Source: Micromonospora gifhornensis (GTDB lineage: Bacteria; Actinomycetota; Actinomycetes; Mycobacteriales; Micromonosporaceae). From it: 64,000 nt of DNA. Each line of letters begins with the position of its first letter. The first letter of the stretch is position 1. Shown piece by piece: positions 48,837-58,846 of this stretch. The translations under genes were made by a program, and so were the position numbers. The stretch spans positions 62,001 through 126,000 of the forward strand of contig NZ_BOPA01000003.1 in NCBI RefSeq assembly GCF_016863515.1. Reading direction: 5' to 3'. Under the pieces are notes generated by a model. The model did no database searches. It saw only the letters and a program-made list of their open reading frames with translations, and was not told the origin of the DNA.

Positions 48837-49441
48837 GCGTGGACAAGCGCCGGAACATCGCCGGCGCCGGGCAGCGCGTACCGCGGTCGGGGGGCCGGAT
48901 CGCGGCGGAGCGGGCCCGGGGGGCCGGGGACACCACCCGGCGTACGGAGCGGATGAGCCCGCTGGAGCAGACTCGCGCCCGGGGGGCGCGCGAGTTCCGC
49001 ACCGAGGGCAGCGCCGCGCTGCGGCCGGTCGAGCGGGCCGGTGTCAGCGAGCCGCAGCGGGAGGCGGCACCGCGACTGCGGGTCGCTCCGCCGCCGCCGG
49101 TGCGGGTGCCTCGGGCGCCGTTCGCGGCGCTGGTGGTGATGCTGGTCGTCGGTGGGGTGCTGGGCATCCTGGCGGTCAACACGAAGATCAACGAGAACGC
49201 CTTCCGGTTGCTGGAGTTGCAGGAGCAGCAGGCCAAGCTCGACGTGGAGCAGCAGCAGCTGACCAAGCAGATCGCCGACGCCGAGGCGCCGGGCAACCTG
49301 GCCGCCCAGGCCCGCAAGCTGGGGCTGGTCGAGTCGGGGGAGCCGGCCCTGATCCGGCTGCCCGACGGCAAGCTGATCGGGGTGCCGCAGCCGGCCGGGG
49401 GGCAGGCGTCGATCACGAGCACTCAGGGCGCGGAGGGGTAG
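48833..49441 (+). CDS. ftsL: FtsL-like septum protein
   Basis: A 202-residue single-pass membrane protein: a basic cytoplasmic part of about 95 residues, a helix ([19 protein letters not shown]) and an extracytoplasmic coiled coil ([22 protein letters not shown]). The position between rsmH and ftsI is that of ftsL in all dcw clusters. FtsL forms a complex with FtsQ and DivIC. Its ATG (48833) overlaps the rsmH stop. Confidence 0.87.
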   Translation: MSVDKRRNIAGAGQRVPRSGGRIAAERARGAGDTTRRTERMSPLEQTRARGAREFRTEGSAALRPVERAGVSEPQREAAPRLRVAPPPPVRVPRAPFAALVVMLVVGGVLGILAVNTKINENAFRLLELQEQQAKLDVEQQQLTKQIADAEAPGNLAAQARKLGLVESGEPALIRLPDGKLIGVPQPAGGQASITSTQGAEG

Positions 49442-49444
49442 ACC

Positions 49445-51661
49445 GTGCCATCGAGGTCGGATGAACCGCGCCGGGACGCCACAGGCTCCCGGCGCGGTTC
49501 GTCGCGTGGTGCATCGGATCGGGGGGTACCGCCGCGCACCACCGGGGAGCGCGGTGGCGAACCGGGCATCGGTGGCATCTCCGACGCCCGGGCGTACACC
49601 CCGCGGGGCCGCACCATCCGGGAAGGCGGCGGCACCCCGGCGGCCGGTCGGGCCGAGCAGCGGCGTACCCCGCGCAGCAGTAGGTCGCAGGATCCGTTCC
49701 GGCCGGCGCTGCAGGTGCTCGACGGCGGTCGGGCGGCGGCGACCCGGGCCGGTGGCCGGCCCGGCGGTCCGACGCGTCGGGACGGCGGCACCGGCCGGGC
49801 CACGGTGGTGCGTACCGTCACGGCCCGCACTCCGCGTGGCGAAGCGGCCGAGTCGCCACGTCGGCGGGTCGGCGGCCGGGATCCTCGCCGCGAGGACGGG
49901 GCGGCCCCGCGCCGCCCCGCCCGCAAGCCGCCCCGCCCGCCCCGGCTCGCCGATCCGGTGCGCCGTCTGCGGCTGGGCACCGCGTTGGTGATGGTCATGT
50001 TCGTCGCGATCGGCATCCGGCTCGTCGTGCTCCAGGCGGTGGACACGCCCGCGTACGCCGACGGCGGGGTGGCCGACCGGCTGCGCACCGTGCAGCTACC
50101 CGCGCCGCGCGGGGCGATCTACGACCGGGGCGGCGCGGCCCTGGCGCACAGCGTCGAGGCCCGCTACGTCTACGCCGACCCCACCCGGGTCAAGGACATC
50201 GAGTCCACCGCCCGGACGCTCTCCCCGCTGCTCGGCATCCCGGCCTCGGAACTGACCGAGAAGATGCGACCCCGCAAGCGGTACGGGGTCGACTCGCGGT
50301 TCGAGTACCTGGCCCGGGGGGTGGACATCGACCGCGCCCGCGAGATCATGAAGCTCGAACTGCCCGGCATCTACACCCAGCGCGACGAGCGACGCGAGGT
50401 GCCCGGCGGTGACCTGGCCGCCAACCTGATCGGCTTCACCAGCATCGACATGGCCGGGTTGGAAGGGCTGGAGGCACGCTACGACGACCTGCTGCACGGC
50501 GAGGACGGCGAACGGACCTTCGAGATCGGCCTCGGTGCGCCCATCCCCGGCGGCTACAGTCGCACCACCCCGGCCAAACCGGGCAGTTCGATGGTGCTGA
50601 CCATCGACCGGGACCTGCAGTTCATGACGCAGCGGATCCTCAGCGAGCAGGCCAAGGCGGCGCAGGCCAGCACCGCCGCGGCGATCGTGCTGGACGTGCG
50701 TACCGGGGAGGTGCTGGCGCAGGCCAGCGAGCCGACCTACAACGCGGCGCGGCCGCAGCACAGCGACCCGACCGACCGGGAGGACGCGGCCACCAGCTTC
50801 GTGGTCGATCCGGGCTCGGTGCACAAGGCGATCACCTTCGGGGCGGCGCTCCAGGAAGGGGTGATCACCCCCGACACGTCGTTCCCGGTGTCCAACGCCA
50901 TCCGCAAGGGCGACACCTGGTTCCCGGACACGCACTTCGCCAACGGTCGCCGGATGAGCGTGGCCGGGATGATGGCCTACTCCTCCAACGTCGGCACCAT
51001 CCAGATCGCCGACAAGCTCGGCCCGGAACGCCTGATCGACTACCAGCGCCGCTTCGGCCTGGGCAAGCCGACCGGTGTCGGCATGCCCGGGGAGGCCAGC
51101 GGCCGGCTGCTGCCGTTGTCGGAGTGGAGCGACTCGTCGCACGGGTCGGTGCCGATCGGGCACAGCGTCGACGCCACCCCGTTGCAGATGGCCGCCGCGT
51201 ACGCCGCCATCGCCAACGACGGCACGTACATCCAGCCGCACCTGGTCAAGGAGACGATCGACCCGCAGGGCAACCGGACCCCGGCCGAGCCGCCGGCGAC
51301 CCGTCCGGTGCTCAGCCCGGACAACGCCAAGGCGTTGCGGACGATCATGGAGGCGGTCACCACCGTGGAGAACGCCACCGGGCTGGCCGCCGCGGTCCCC
51401 GGCTACCGGGTGGCCGGCAAGACCGGCACCGGCTGGCGGCTGGTCGACGGCAAGAAGCAGCCCGGCGACGTGGCCTCGTTCATCGGGATGGCACCGGCGG
51501 AGAACCCGCGGTACGTGATCGCGGTATTCGTGCACAGCCCGAGCGGTGGTGGTGGAAAGGTCGCAGCTCCGGCGTTCCGGGACATGATGACCTTCACCCT
51601 GCGGCACTTCAAGGTGCCGCCGTCGAGTGAGGCGCCACCGAAGTTCACCGTCTTCCCGTAG
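49445..51661 (+). CDS. ftsI: Division-specific penicillin-binding protein FtsI (PBP3-type)
   Basis: A 738-residue class B PBP that cross-links septal peptidoglycan. A long, Arg/Gly-rich disordered cytoplasmic part of about 175 residues precedes the membrane helix (ALVMVMFVAIGIRLVVL), which is longer than in Escherichia coli and common in actinobacteria. The transpeptidase domain has the nucleophile in DPGSVHK (Ser458), the SxN motif in YSSNVG and KTGTG. The start is GTG 49445, three bases after the ftsL stop. Confidence 0.95.
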   Translation: MPSRSDEPRRDATGSRRGSSRGASDRGVPPRTTGERGGEPGIGGISDARAYTPRGRTIREGGGTPAAGRAEQRRTPRSSRSQDPFRPALQVLDGGRAAATRAGGRPGGPTRRDGGTGRATVVRTVTARTPRGEAAESPRRRVGGRDPRREDGAAPRRPARKPPRPPRLADPVRRLRLGTALVMVMFVAIGIRLVVLQAVDTPAYADGGVADRLRTVQLPAPRGAIYDRGGAALAHSVEARYVYADPTRVKDIESTARTLSPLLGIPASELTEKMRPRKRYGVDSRFEYLARGVDIDRAREIMKLELPGIYTQRDERREVPGGDLAANLIGFTSIDMAGLEGLEARYDDLLHGEDGERTFEIGLGAPIPGGYSRTTPAKPGSSMVLTIDRDLQFMTQRILSEQAKAAQASTAAAIVLDVRTGEVLAQASEPTYNAARPQHSDPTDREDAATSFVVDPGSVHKAITFGAALQEGVITPDTSFPVSNAIRKGDTWFPDTHFANGRRMSVAGMMAYSSNVGTIQIADKLGPERLIDYQRRFGLGKPTGVGMPGEASGRLLPLSEWSDSSHGSVPIGHSVDATPLQMAAAYAAIANDGTYIQPHLVKETIDPQGNRTPAEPPATRPVLSPDNAKALRTIMEAVTTVENATGLAAAVPGYRVAGKTGTGWRLVDGKKQPGDVASFIGMAPAENPRYVIAVFVHSPSGGGGKVAAPAFRDMMTFTLRHFKVPPSSEAPPKFTVFP

Positions 51662-51806
51662 GCCGGAGTGCGCCACGGTCGACCCGCCGGCACGTCCGGC
51701 CGGCGGGTCGATTCCGCCTTCGGTTCGCCAGTCGGCCACGACCTGCGGTTCGACCCCCTGTGGCGGAGATTCAGGCGCGCCGTGCGGCCATCAGCGGGCG
51801 ACCGGG

Positions 51807-51812
51807 TAGGGT
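51807..51812 (+). promoter_or_regulatory. -10 hexamer before murE
   Basis: TAGGGT ends eight bases before the chosen murE start GTG (51821). It suggests a separate promoter inside the dcw cluster, downstream of ftsI. Confidence 0.45.
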
Positions 51813-51820
51813 CTGACGCC

Positions 51821-53341
51821 GTGCGCGGCAATCCTCGTCCCCGTACCGTGACCGGAATCCGGCTCGGTGACCTAGCCGCCCGGCTCGCCGTGGCGCCCCC
51901 CACCACCGTCGATGCGATGGTGACCGGGGTGACCCACGCCAGCGGTGAGGTCCACCCCGGCGATCTGTACGCGGCCCTGCCCGGTGCCCGACGCCACGGC
52001 GCGGAGTTCGTCGCCGACGCGGCGGCGGCCGGCGCGGTCGCCGTGCTCACCGATGCGGCCGGTGCCGAACTGGCCGCCGGGCACGGACTGCCGACCCTGG
52101 TGGTGGCCGACCCGCGCGCGGTGCTCGGCACGCTCGCGTCGGCCGTCTACGGCGACCCGACCGAGAAGTTGACAGTGATCGGGGTGACCGGCACCGCCGG
52201 CAAGACCTCCACCGCGTACCTCGTCGAGTCGGGGTTGCGGGCGGCCGGTCACACCACCGGCCTGATCGGCACCGTGGAGACCCGCCTCGGCGACCTGGTG
52301 CTGGACAGCGTACGGACCACGCCGGAGGCCACCGACCTGCACGCGATGCTCGCCGCCGCGCTCGAACGCGGCGTCAGCGCGGTGGTCATGGAGGTGTCCA
52401 GCCACGCCCTGGCGATGGGGCGGGTCGGCGGGGTGCGCTTCGACGTGGGCGGCTGGACCAACTTCGGCTCCGACCACCTCGACTTCCACGCCGACGCCGA
52501 CGACTACTTCGCGGCCAAGGCCCGACTGTTCGACGGCCGCTGCGCCCACGAGGTGCTCAACCATGACGACCCGGCGCTGAAGGCCCTGTTCAAGCCCGCC
52601 ACGATCAGCTACTCGGCCGCCGGTGACCCCTCCGCCACCTGGTGGGCGGAGAACGTCGACGGCGAGGGGTACGCCCAGCGGTTCACCCTGCACGGCCCCG
52701 ACGGGCTGGTCCTCGACGCCGGGGTGGCGCTGCCCGGGCGGCACAACGTGGCGAACGCCCTGCTGGCCGTCGCCGTGCTGGTCGCCGCCGGGGTGGATGT
52801 TGCCACCGCGGCGCGGGGGGTGGCCGCCTGCGGCGGCGTACCGGGGCGGCTGGAGTCGGTGGGTGTGGCCGGCGGGGTACGCGGCGTCGTCGACTACGCG
52901 CACAAGACCGACGCGGTGGTGGCCGTGCTGGCCGCCCTGCGGGAACTGAGCAGCGGCCGGCTGATCTGCGTGATCGGCGCGGGCGGTGACCGGGACCGGG
53001 GCAAGCGGCCGGCGATGGGCGCGGCCGCCGCAAAGGGAGCCGACGTGGTGCTGGTGACCGACGACAACCCGCGCACCGAGGACCCGGCGGCGATCCGCGC
53101 CGAGGTGCTCGCCGGGGCGTACGACGCCGGGACGCGGACCCGGATCGTCGAGGTGGCCGGGCGGCGCGCGGCCATCGACGAGGCGGTCCGCCGGGCCGAG
53201 CCCGGCGATGTGGTGGCGGTGCTCGGCAAGGGCCACGAACGTGGTCAGGAGATCGCCGGTGAGGTGTTTCCGTTCGACGACGTGACCGAACTGGCCGACG
53301 CGCTGCGGGCCCGCTTCGGCAGCCTGGGAGGCCAGCGATGA
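51821..53341 (+). CDS. murE: UDP-MurNAc-tripeptide synthetase MurE
   Basis: A 506-residue Mur ligase adding the third stem residue. P-loop in GVTGTAGKTSTAYL; the DNPRTEDP motif is the signature of meso-diaminopimelate-adding enzymes. Carbamylated-lysine region in YFAAKARLF. The GTG at 51821 fits the -10 hexamer and the family start; the upstream open frame to 51668 reads through the ftsI-murE gap and is not conserved. Its stop overlaps the murF start. Confidence 0.95.
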   Translation: MRGNPRPRTVTGIRLGDLAARLAVAPPTTVDAMVTGVTHASGEVHPGDLYAALPGARRHGAEFVADAAAAGAVAVLTDAAGAELAAGHGLPTLVVADPRAVLGTLASAVYGDPTEKLTVIGVTGTAGKTSTAYLVESGLRAAGHTTGLIGTVETRLGDLVLDSVRTTPEATDLHAMLAAALERGVSAVVMEVSSHALAMGRVGGVRFDVGGWTNFGSDHLDFHADADDYFAAKARLFDGRCAHEVLNHDDPALKALFKPATISYSAAGDPSATWWAENVDGEGYAQRFTLHGPDGLVLDAGVALPGRHNVANALLAVAVLVAAGVDVATAARGVAACGGVPGRLESVGVAGGVRGVVDYAHKTDAVVAVLAALRELSSGRLICVIGAGGDRDRGKRPAMGAAAAKGADVVLVTDDNPRTEDPAAIRAEVLAGAYDAGTRTRIVEVAGRRAAIDEAVRRAEPGDVVAVLGKGHERGQEIAGEVFPFDDVTELADALRARFGSLGGQR

Positions 53342-54762
53342 TCGCATTGAGTCTGGCCGAGATCGCGTCGGCCGTCGACGGGCGGCTGGTGGCCGCCGAC
53401 CCGACCGCACAGGTCACCGGCAGCGTGGAGTTCGACTCGCGCAAGGTCACCTCCGGCGGGCTCTTCGTCGCCTTCGACGGGGAGAAGGTGGACGGGCACG
53501 ACTACGCCGCCGCAGCGGTGCAGGCCGGCGCGGTGGCGGTGCTGGGCACCCGCGAGGTGCCCGGGGTGCCGATGGTCGTCGTCGCCGACGCGTTGACCGC
53601 GATGGCCCGGCTGGCGCGTGCCGTGGTGGACCGGCTGCCGCAGCTGACCGTGATCGGGCTGACCGGTTCGTCCGGCAAGACCACCACCAAGGACCTGATC
53701 GCCCAGCTGACCGCGCGGCTGGGGGAGACGGTGGCGCCGCCCGGGTCGTTCAACAACGAGCTGGGTCACCCGTACACGGCGTTGCAGGCGGGGCCCTCGA
53801 CGCGCTACCTGGTGCTGGAGAAGGGGGCCCGGGGCATCGGGCACGTGCGGTACCTGTGCGAGGTGGCGCCACCGCGCATCTCCGTGGTGCTCAACGTCGG
53901 GGTCTCGCACATCGGCGAGTTCGGGTCGCAGGAGAACATCGCGCTGGCCAAGGGCGAGCTGGTCGAGGCGCTGCCGGCCGACGGCCTGGCGGTGCTCAAC
54001 GCCGACGATCCACTGGTCGACGCGATGGCCGGCCGTACGGCCGCCCGGGTCGTCCGCTACGGCGAGGCGGCGCACGCCGACGTGCGGGCGGTGGACGTGA
54101 CGCTGGACGAGCGGGGGCGGCCCGCGTACACCCTGGTGACGCCGGAGGGCAGCGCGACGGTGCGGCTCGCGCTGACCGGGCGGCATCAGGTCTGGAACAC
54201 TCTCGCCGCCGCGGCGGTGGCGCGGGAACTCGGCATGCCGCTGGTCGAGATCGCCGTCGCGCTGGGCGAACTCGGGCTGGTCTCGACCCGCCGGATGGAC
54301 GTCTTCGAGCGCACCGACGGCGTGACGGTGATCGACGACTCGTACAACGCCAACCCGGCGTCGATGTCGGTGGCGTTGCGGGCGCTGGCCGGGGTCGGAG
54401 CGGGACGGCGCACCTTCGCGGTGCTCGGCTACATGGCCGAGTTGGGCGAGTTCGAGGCGCAGGGACATACCGAGGTGGGCCGGCTCGCGGCCGAGTTGGG
54501 CGTCGACCGGCTGCTCGTGGTTGGCGAGGCGGCGGTGCCGATCCACCACGGGGCGACATCGGTAGGTGACTGGGGAGGAGAATCGGTGCTGCTCACCGAT
54601 CAGGCGGCGGCCGTTCAGGTGCTGCGCAGCGAGCTACGGCCGGGGGACGTGGTCCTGGTGAAGGGGTCCCGGTACCGGACCTGGGAGGTGGCCGACGCGT
54701 TGCGTGCCGACGCCGTCGTCACCGGCCCGGCTGATCCGGCGGCCGGAGGTGGCGCCGCGTGA
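53338..54762 (+). CDS. murF: UDP-MurNAc-tripeptide:D-Ala-D-Ala ligase MurF
   Basis: A 474-residue Mur ligase that adds D-Ala-D-Ala. P-loop in [28 protein letters not shown] and [14 protein letters not shown] are the MurF-type substrate motifs. It starts at ATG 53338, overlapping the murE stop by four bases. The stop overlaps the mraY GTG. Confidence 0.95.
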   Translation: MIALSLAEIASAVDGRLVAADPTAQVTGSVEFDSRKVTSGGLFVAFDGEKVDGHDYAAAAVQAGAVAVLGTREVPGVPMVVVADALTAMARLARAVVDRLPQLTVIGLTGSSGKTTTKDLIAQLTARLGETVAPPGSFNNELGHPYTALQAGPSTRYLVLEKGARGIGHVRYLCEVAPPRISVVLNVGVSHIGEFGSQENIALAKGELVEALPADGLAVLNADDPLVDAMAGRTAARVVRYGEAAHADVRAVDVTLDERGRPAYTLVTPEGSATVRLALTGRHQVWNTLAAAAVARELGMPLVEIAVALGELGLVSTRRMDVFERTDGVTVIDDSYNANPASMSVALRALAGVGAGRRTFAVLGYMAELGEFEAQGHTEVGRLAAELGVDRLLVVGEAAVPIHHGATSVGDWGGESVLLTDQAAAVQVLRSELRPGDVVLVKGSRYRTWEVADALRADAVVTGPADPAAGGGAA

Positions 54763-55892
54763 GGGCCGTCATCGTGGCCATCGGGGTGGCCTTCCTGGTC
54801 TCGCTGTTCTGCACCCCGATCGCGATCAAGGTGTTCACCCGGCTCAAGGCGGGTCAGCCCATCCGGGCCGAGGGCCCGCAGATGCACCAGGGCAAGAAGG
54901 GCACGCCGACGATGGGCGGCGTGGTGTTCATCCTCGCCACCGTGATCGCGTACGTCGCCGGTCACCTGGCCCTGACCACCCTGCCGGACGCGCAGATCGC
55001 CCAGGTCGAGCCGACCATCACCGCGCTGGTGCTGCTGGGGCTGATGGTCTTCGCCGGTGCGGTCGGCTTCATCGACGACTTCCTCAAGGTGCGCAAGCGG
55101 CACAGCGGTGGCCTGAGCGCCCGGGGCAAGCTGCTCGGGCAGATCCTGGTCGGCGCGGTGTTCGGCGTGGTGGCGCTCTGGTTCCCGTCCACGATGACCG
55201 ACGCCACCGGCGCGGAGACCAACACCGAGACGGTCGGCAGCACCACGCTGAGCTTCATCCGGGACATTCCGGCGCTGGACGTCACCAAGATCGGTGCGGT
55301 GATCATCTTCATCTTCGTGGTGATGGCGGCGACCAACGGGGTGAACCTCACCGACGGCCTCGACGGCCTGGCCACCGGTGCGTCGGTGATGGTGCTCGGC
55401 GCGTACGCGGTGATCGCGTTCTGGCAGTACCGGCACTGGTGTGCCGACCCGGCGTACACCGCCAACCCGAACAACTACTGCTACACCGTCCGGGATCCGC
55501 TGGAGATCGCGTTGATCGCCGGGGCGGCGGCCGGCGCCTGTGTGGGCTTCCTGTGGTGGAACACCTCGCCGGCCCGGATCTTCATGGGCGACACCGGCGC
55601 GCTCGGCCTGGGCGGCCTCATCGCCGGCATGGCCATGTCCACCCGGACCATCCTGCTGCTGCCGATCATCGGCGGCCTGTTCGTGATCATCACCATGTCG
55701 GTGGTCATCCAGATCATCTCCTTCAAGACCACCGGCAAGCGCGTCTTCCGCATGTCCCCCCTCCAGCACCACTTCGAACTGGCCGGCTGGAGCGAGGTCA
55801 ACATCGTGGTCCGCTTCTGGATCATCGCCGGCATCGGCGTGGCCATCGCCCTGGGCCTCTTCTACAGCGACTTCCTGGCCAACATGGGCTGA
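54759..55892 (+). CDS. mraY: Phospho-MurNAc-pentapeptide translocase MraY
   Basis: A 377-residue ten-helix enzyme that makes lipid I from UDP-MurNAc-pentapeptide and undecaprenyl phosphate. Motifs are [18 protein letters not shown] (Asp-Asp), [26 protein letters not shown] and [19 protein letters not shown]. It starts at GTG 54759 and overlaps murF by four bases. In most bacteria murD follows, but here no murD does. Confidence 0.95.
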   Translation: MRAVIVAIGVAFLVSLFCTPIAIKVFTRLKAGQPIRAEGPQMHQGKKGTPTMGGVVFILATVIAYVAGHLALTTLPDAQIAQVEPTITALVLLGLMVFAGAVGFIDDFLKVRKRHSGGLSARGKLLGQILVGAVFGVVALWFPSTMTDATGAETNTETVGSTTLSFIRDIPALDVTKIGAVIIFIFVVMAATNGVNLTDGLDGLATGASVMVLGAYAVIAFWQYRHWCADPAYTANPNNYCYTVRDPLEIALIAGAAAGACVGFLWWNTSPARIFMGDTGALGLGGLIAGMAMSTRTILLLPIIGGLFVIITMSVVIQIISFKTTGKRVFRMSPLQHHFELAGWSEVNIVVRFWIIAGIGVAIALGLFYSDFLANMG

Positions 55893-55908
55893 CCCCCTTG
55901 TCTCGCTG

Positions 55909-55966
55909 TTGATCAAGAGGTTTGCGTCGTCGGGCAGTGGATTCCTGACGCAAACCTCTTGATCAA
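55909..55966. repeat. Perfect 20-base inverted repeat between mraY and ftsW
   Basis: TTGATCAAGAGGTTTGCGTC at 55909-55928 is the exact complement of 55947-55966, with an 18-base loop. It begins 16 bases after the mraY stop, in an otherwise tightly overlapping operon, at the place where murD normally lies. It could act as a terminator or processing hairpin, or mark a deletion site. Confidence 0.85.
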
Positions 55967-56057
55967 TGCTGGGGGAGGGGTGGGTGGGGGCGGGGTGCGA
56001 CACGCCGAGTGGGGGATACCGGGGGTGTCAGGTGGTGGCAGCGGCGATGATGGCGCT

Positions 56058-57740
56058 GTGGGGGAGGCGCGGGGAGACAGCGGCGGGGCGGACGACGGTC
56101 GGCGGCGGCGGACCGGTGGTGTGGCGCCTGGTGCGGGTGCGGCGGCTGGTGCGGCGAAGGCGGGCGCGGCGGCGGAGGCTGGGCGGGTGGCTGAGGCCGA
56201 ACGGACCGGGGACACGGTACGGGCGGCGGGATCGGCCACCAGCGGTGCCGGGCGTACGGCCGGGGCGGGTGCGCCGGGGCCGGTGACGCCGGGTGGGCCG
56301 TGGCGTGGACTGGACGCCTTGGGCGGCCTGGCCGCGTTGCAGGGCCTGCTGGCCCGGCCGCTGGCCTCGTACCATCTGCTGCTGGCCAGCACGGGGCTGC
56401 TGCTGCTGATCGGCCTGACCATGGTCTTCTCGGCCACCAGCGTGCGCGACTACGCGGCGGGCGGCAACGCCTCGGCCTCGCTGGTCAAGCAGGCGATCTT
56501 CGCGGTGATCGGCATCGTGGCGTTCTGGGTCTGCCAGCGCCTGCCGGCACGCACCTACCGGGCGTTGGGGCGGCCGGTGCTGGCCATCGCGGTGGGGCTG
56601 CTGTTGCTGTTGAACCTGCTTGTGGCGTACGGGCGGTTGACCGGCGCTGAGGCGAGGATCGGGCCGCTGGAGGCCGAGCTGCTCGGGCTGTACGTCGGTG
56701 GCCTCGGGCTGCAGCCCTCGGAGTTGGCGAAGTTCGCGCTGGTGCTGTGGGGGGCGTACGTGCTGGCCCGCAAGGGCGCGGCGCTGGGCTGGTGGCGGGA
56801 GTTGGCCACCCCGCTGTTCCCGGTGGTGGGCCTGATGTTCGTCCTGGTCGGCTACAACGACCTGGGCAGCATGCTCTGTCTGATGGCGCTGGTCATCGGC
56901 CTGCTCTGGGCGGCCGGGGTGCGACTGCGGGTCTTCGCCACGCTCAGCGCGATCGGCCTGGCCGGCATCGGCCTGCTGGTGGCGGTGGCCTCCCTCGGCG
57001 CTGGTTCCGGGGTCCGGGGTGAGGAGAACTACCGACTGCAACGACTGACCATGTTCGTCAGCCCTCCGCCGCTGGAGCAGTGCCGGGAGCAACTCTGCTA
57101 CCAGATGGTGCAGGCCCGGTACGCCATCGCCAACGGCGGCTGGTTCGGCACCGGGCTGGGGCAGGGGCGCAGCAAGTGGGACTGGCTGCCGGCGGCCGAG
57201 AACGACTTCATCTTCGCGGTGATCGCCGAGGAACTCGGCGTGGTCGGCTGCGCCGTGGTGGTCACCTTGTTCGCCGTGCTGGCCTACACCGGCCTGCGGA
57301 TCGCCCGACGGGTCGACGATCCGTTCCGGCGGCTGGCGGCAGCGGGCGTCACCGCCTGGCTGATCGGGCAGGCCTTCATCAACATCGGCGGCGTGATCGG
57401 CCTGCTGCCATTGACCGGCGTACCGCTGCCGTTCATCTCGGTCGGCGGCAGCGCGCTTGTCGTGACCCTCGCGGCGGTCGGCATGCTGGCGTCCTTCGCC
57501 CGTGCGGAACCCGATGCGGCCCGAGCCCTGCATGCCCGCCCGCCCGCCCGATGGGTCCGACTAGTGTGGGCTCCGTTGCCGCCGCTTCCCGGCCGGCGTC
57601 GCCGTGCGGCGTCGCCGCCGGCTGCCCGAGGATCCGTACCCCGGGCCCGCAAGCGGCGTGCGGACGACCAGGCCGCACCGCGTGGCGCCCGGGACGGCCG
57701 GGGTCGCAGTGGGTCGGTGGCGAGCGAGAGGAGACGTTGA
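56058..57740 (+). CDS. ftsW: Septal peptidoglycan polymerase FtsW (SEDS family)
   Basis: A SEDS glycosyltransferase with about ten helices. Motifs are TMVFSATSVRDYA, GLGLQPSELAKFALVLW, VGYNDLGSMLCL, AENDFIFAVIAEELG and PLTGVPLPFISVGGSALV. It works with FtsI in septal wall synthesis. The first 60-90 residues are Gly/Ala-rich and disordered, so the start is uncertain: GTG at 56058 is chosen, but GTG 55995 or TTG 55959 (inside the inverted repeat) are in frame. It ends in a basic tail, and its stop overlaps the murG ATG. Confidence 0.92.
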   Translation: MGEARGDSGGADDGRRRRTGGVAPGAGAAAGAAKAGAAAEAGRVAEAERTGDTVRAAGSATSGAGRTAGAGAPGPVTPGGPWRGLDALGGLAALQGLLARPLASYHLLLASTGLLLLIGLTMVFSATSVRDYAAGGNASASLVKQAIFAVIGIVAFWVCQRLPARTYRALGRPVLAIAVGLLLLLNLLVAYGRLTGAEARIGPLEAELLGLYVGGLGLQPSELAKFALVLWGAYVLARKGAALGWWRELATPLFPVVGLMFVLVGYNDLGSMLCLMALVIGLLWAAGVRLRVFATLSAIGLAGIGLLVAVASLGAGSGVRGEENYRLQRLTMFVSPPPLEQCREQLCYQMVQARYAIANGGWFGTGLGQGRSKWDWLPAAENDFIFAVIAEELGVVGCAVVVTLFAVLAYTGLRIARRVDDPFRRLAAAGVTAWLIGQAFINIGGVIGLLPLTGVPLPFISVGGSALVVTLAAVGMLASFARAEPDAARALHARPPARWVRLVWAPLPPLPGRRRRAASPPAARGSVPRARKRRADDQAAPRGARDGRGRSGSVASERRR

Positions 57741-58846
57741 TGGGTCCGCTGCGTTCGGTGGTGCTCGCGGGCGGTGGCACCGGGGGACACATCTACCCGT
57801 TGCTCGCCTTCGCCGACTGCCTACGCCGACACGACCCCGGCGTCCGGATCACCTGTCTCGGCACACCGAAGGGCCTGGAGAACCAGCTGATCCCGCCCGC
57901 CGGCTACGACCTGCGCAACATCCCGGCGTACCAGCTCCCTCGGTCGATCAACATGAACCTGGTCCGTACCCCGGGCCGGATGTGGACCGCGGCCCGCGCC
58001 GCGGGCAAGGTCATCGACGAGGTACGCGCCGAGGTGGTCGTCGGCTTCGGCGGGTACGTCTCCGTGCCGGCGTACCTGGCTGCCTGGCGGCGGGAGCTGC
58101 CGATCGTGATCCACGAGGTGAACGTGCCGCCGGGGGTGGCCAACCGGCTGGGCATGAAGTTCACCAAGAACGTGGCGGTGGGCTTCCCCCACCAGCCCGC
58201 CCAGGCCGAGTCGTTGCGGGAGGCGCGGGTGGTCGGTGTGCCGCTGCGGCGCAACATCGCCGGGCTGGACCGGGTGGCCATGCGTGGCGCGGCCCGCGCC
58301 CACTTCGGGCTCCGCCCGGATCTGCCGGTGCTCTTCGTCGCGGGCGGCTCGCAGGGCGCGCGGTCGATCAACCTCGCGGTGGCCGGTGCGGCAAAGGAGT
58401 TGGCCCGCAACGGCATCCAGGTGTTGCACGTGATGGGAGCCCGCAACGAGCCGGTGCCGATTCCGACCGACCTGCCGGTGCCGTACGTGACCCTGCCGTA
58501 CCTGTCCGACATGGACGCCGGGTACGCCGCCGCCGACCTGATGCTCGGCCGGGGCGGTGCGATGACCTGCGCGGAGGTGGCGGCCATCGGCCTGCCCACC
58601 ATCTACGTGCCGTACCCGCACAGCAACCAGGAGCAGAAGCGCAACGCGCTGCCGGTGGTCGAGGCCGGTGGCGGCCTGCTGGTCGACGACAGCGAGCTCA
58701 CCCCGGACTGGCTGGAGCGTACGGTGATCCCGCTGATCCGCGACCCGCAGCGGCTGCACGCGATGGGCACCGCCGCCGCGGCCTACGGCCGCCGCGATGG
58801 CGACGAGGCCCTGCTCAACTTCGTCTACGAGGCGGTGTCCCAATGA
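57740..58846 (+). CDS. murG: UDP-GlcNAc:lipid I N-acetylglucosaminyltransferase MurG
   Basis: A 368-residue GT-B enzyme that turns lipid I into lipid II. The N-terminal GGGTGGHIYPLLAFA is the lipid-binding glycine loop; FVAGGSQGARSIN and the donor-binding MLGRGGAMTCAEVAAIGLP with PHSNQEQKRNA are typical. It starts at ATG 57740, overlapping the ftsW stop (TGATG), and overlaps murC by four bases at its end. Confidence 0.95.
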   Translation: MGPLRSVVLAGGGTGGHIYPLLAFADCLRRHDPGVRITCLGTPKGLENQLIPPAGYDLRNIPAYQLPRSINMNLVRTPGRMWTAARAAGKVIDEVRAEVVVGFGGYVSVPAYLAAWRRELPIVIHEVNVPPGVANRLGMKFTKNVAVGFPHQPAQAESLREARVVGVPLRRNIAGLDRVAMRGAARAHFGLRPDLPVLFVAGGSQGARSINLAVAGAAKELARNGIQVLHVMGARNEPVPIPTDLPVPYVTLPYLSDMDAGYAAADLMLGRGGAMTCAEVAAIGLPTIYVPYPHSNQEQKRNALPVVEAGGGLLVDDSELTPDWLERTVIPLIRDPQRLHAMGTAAAAYGRRDGDEALLNFVYEAVSQ

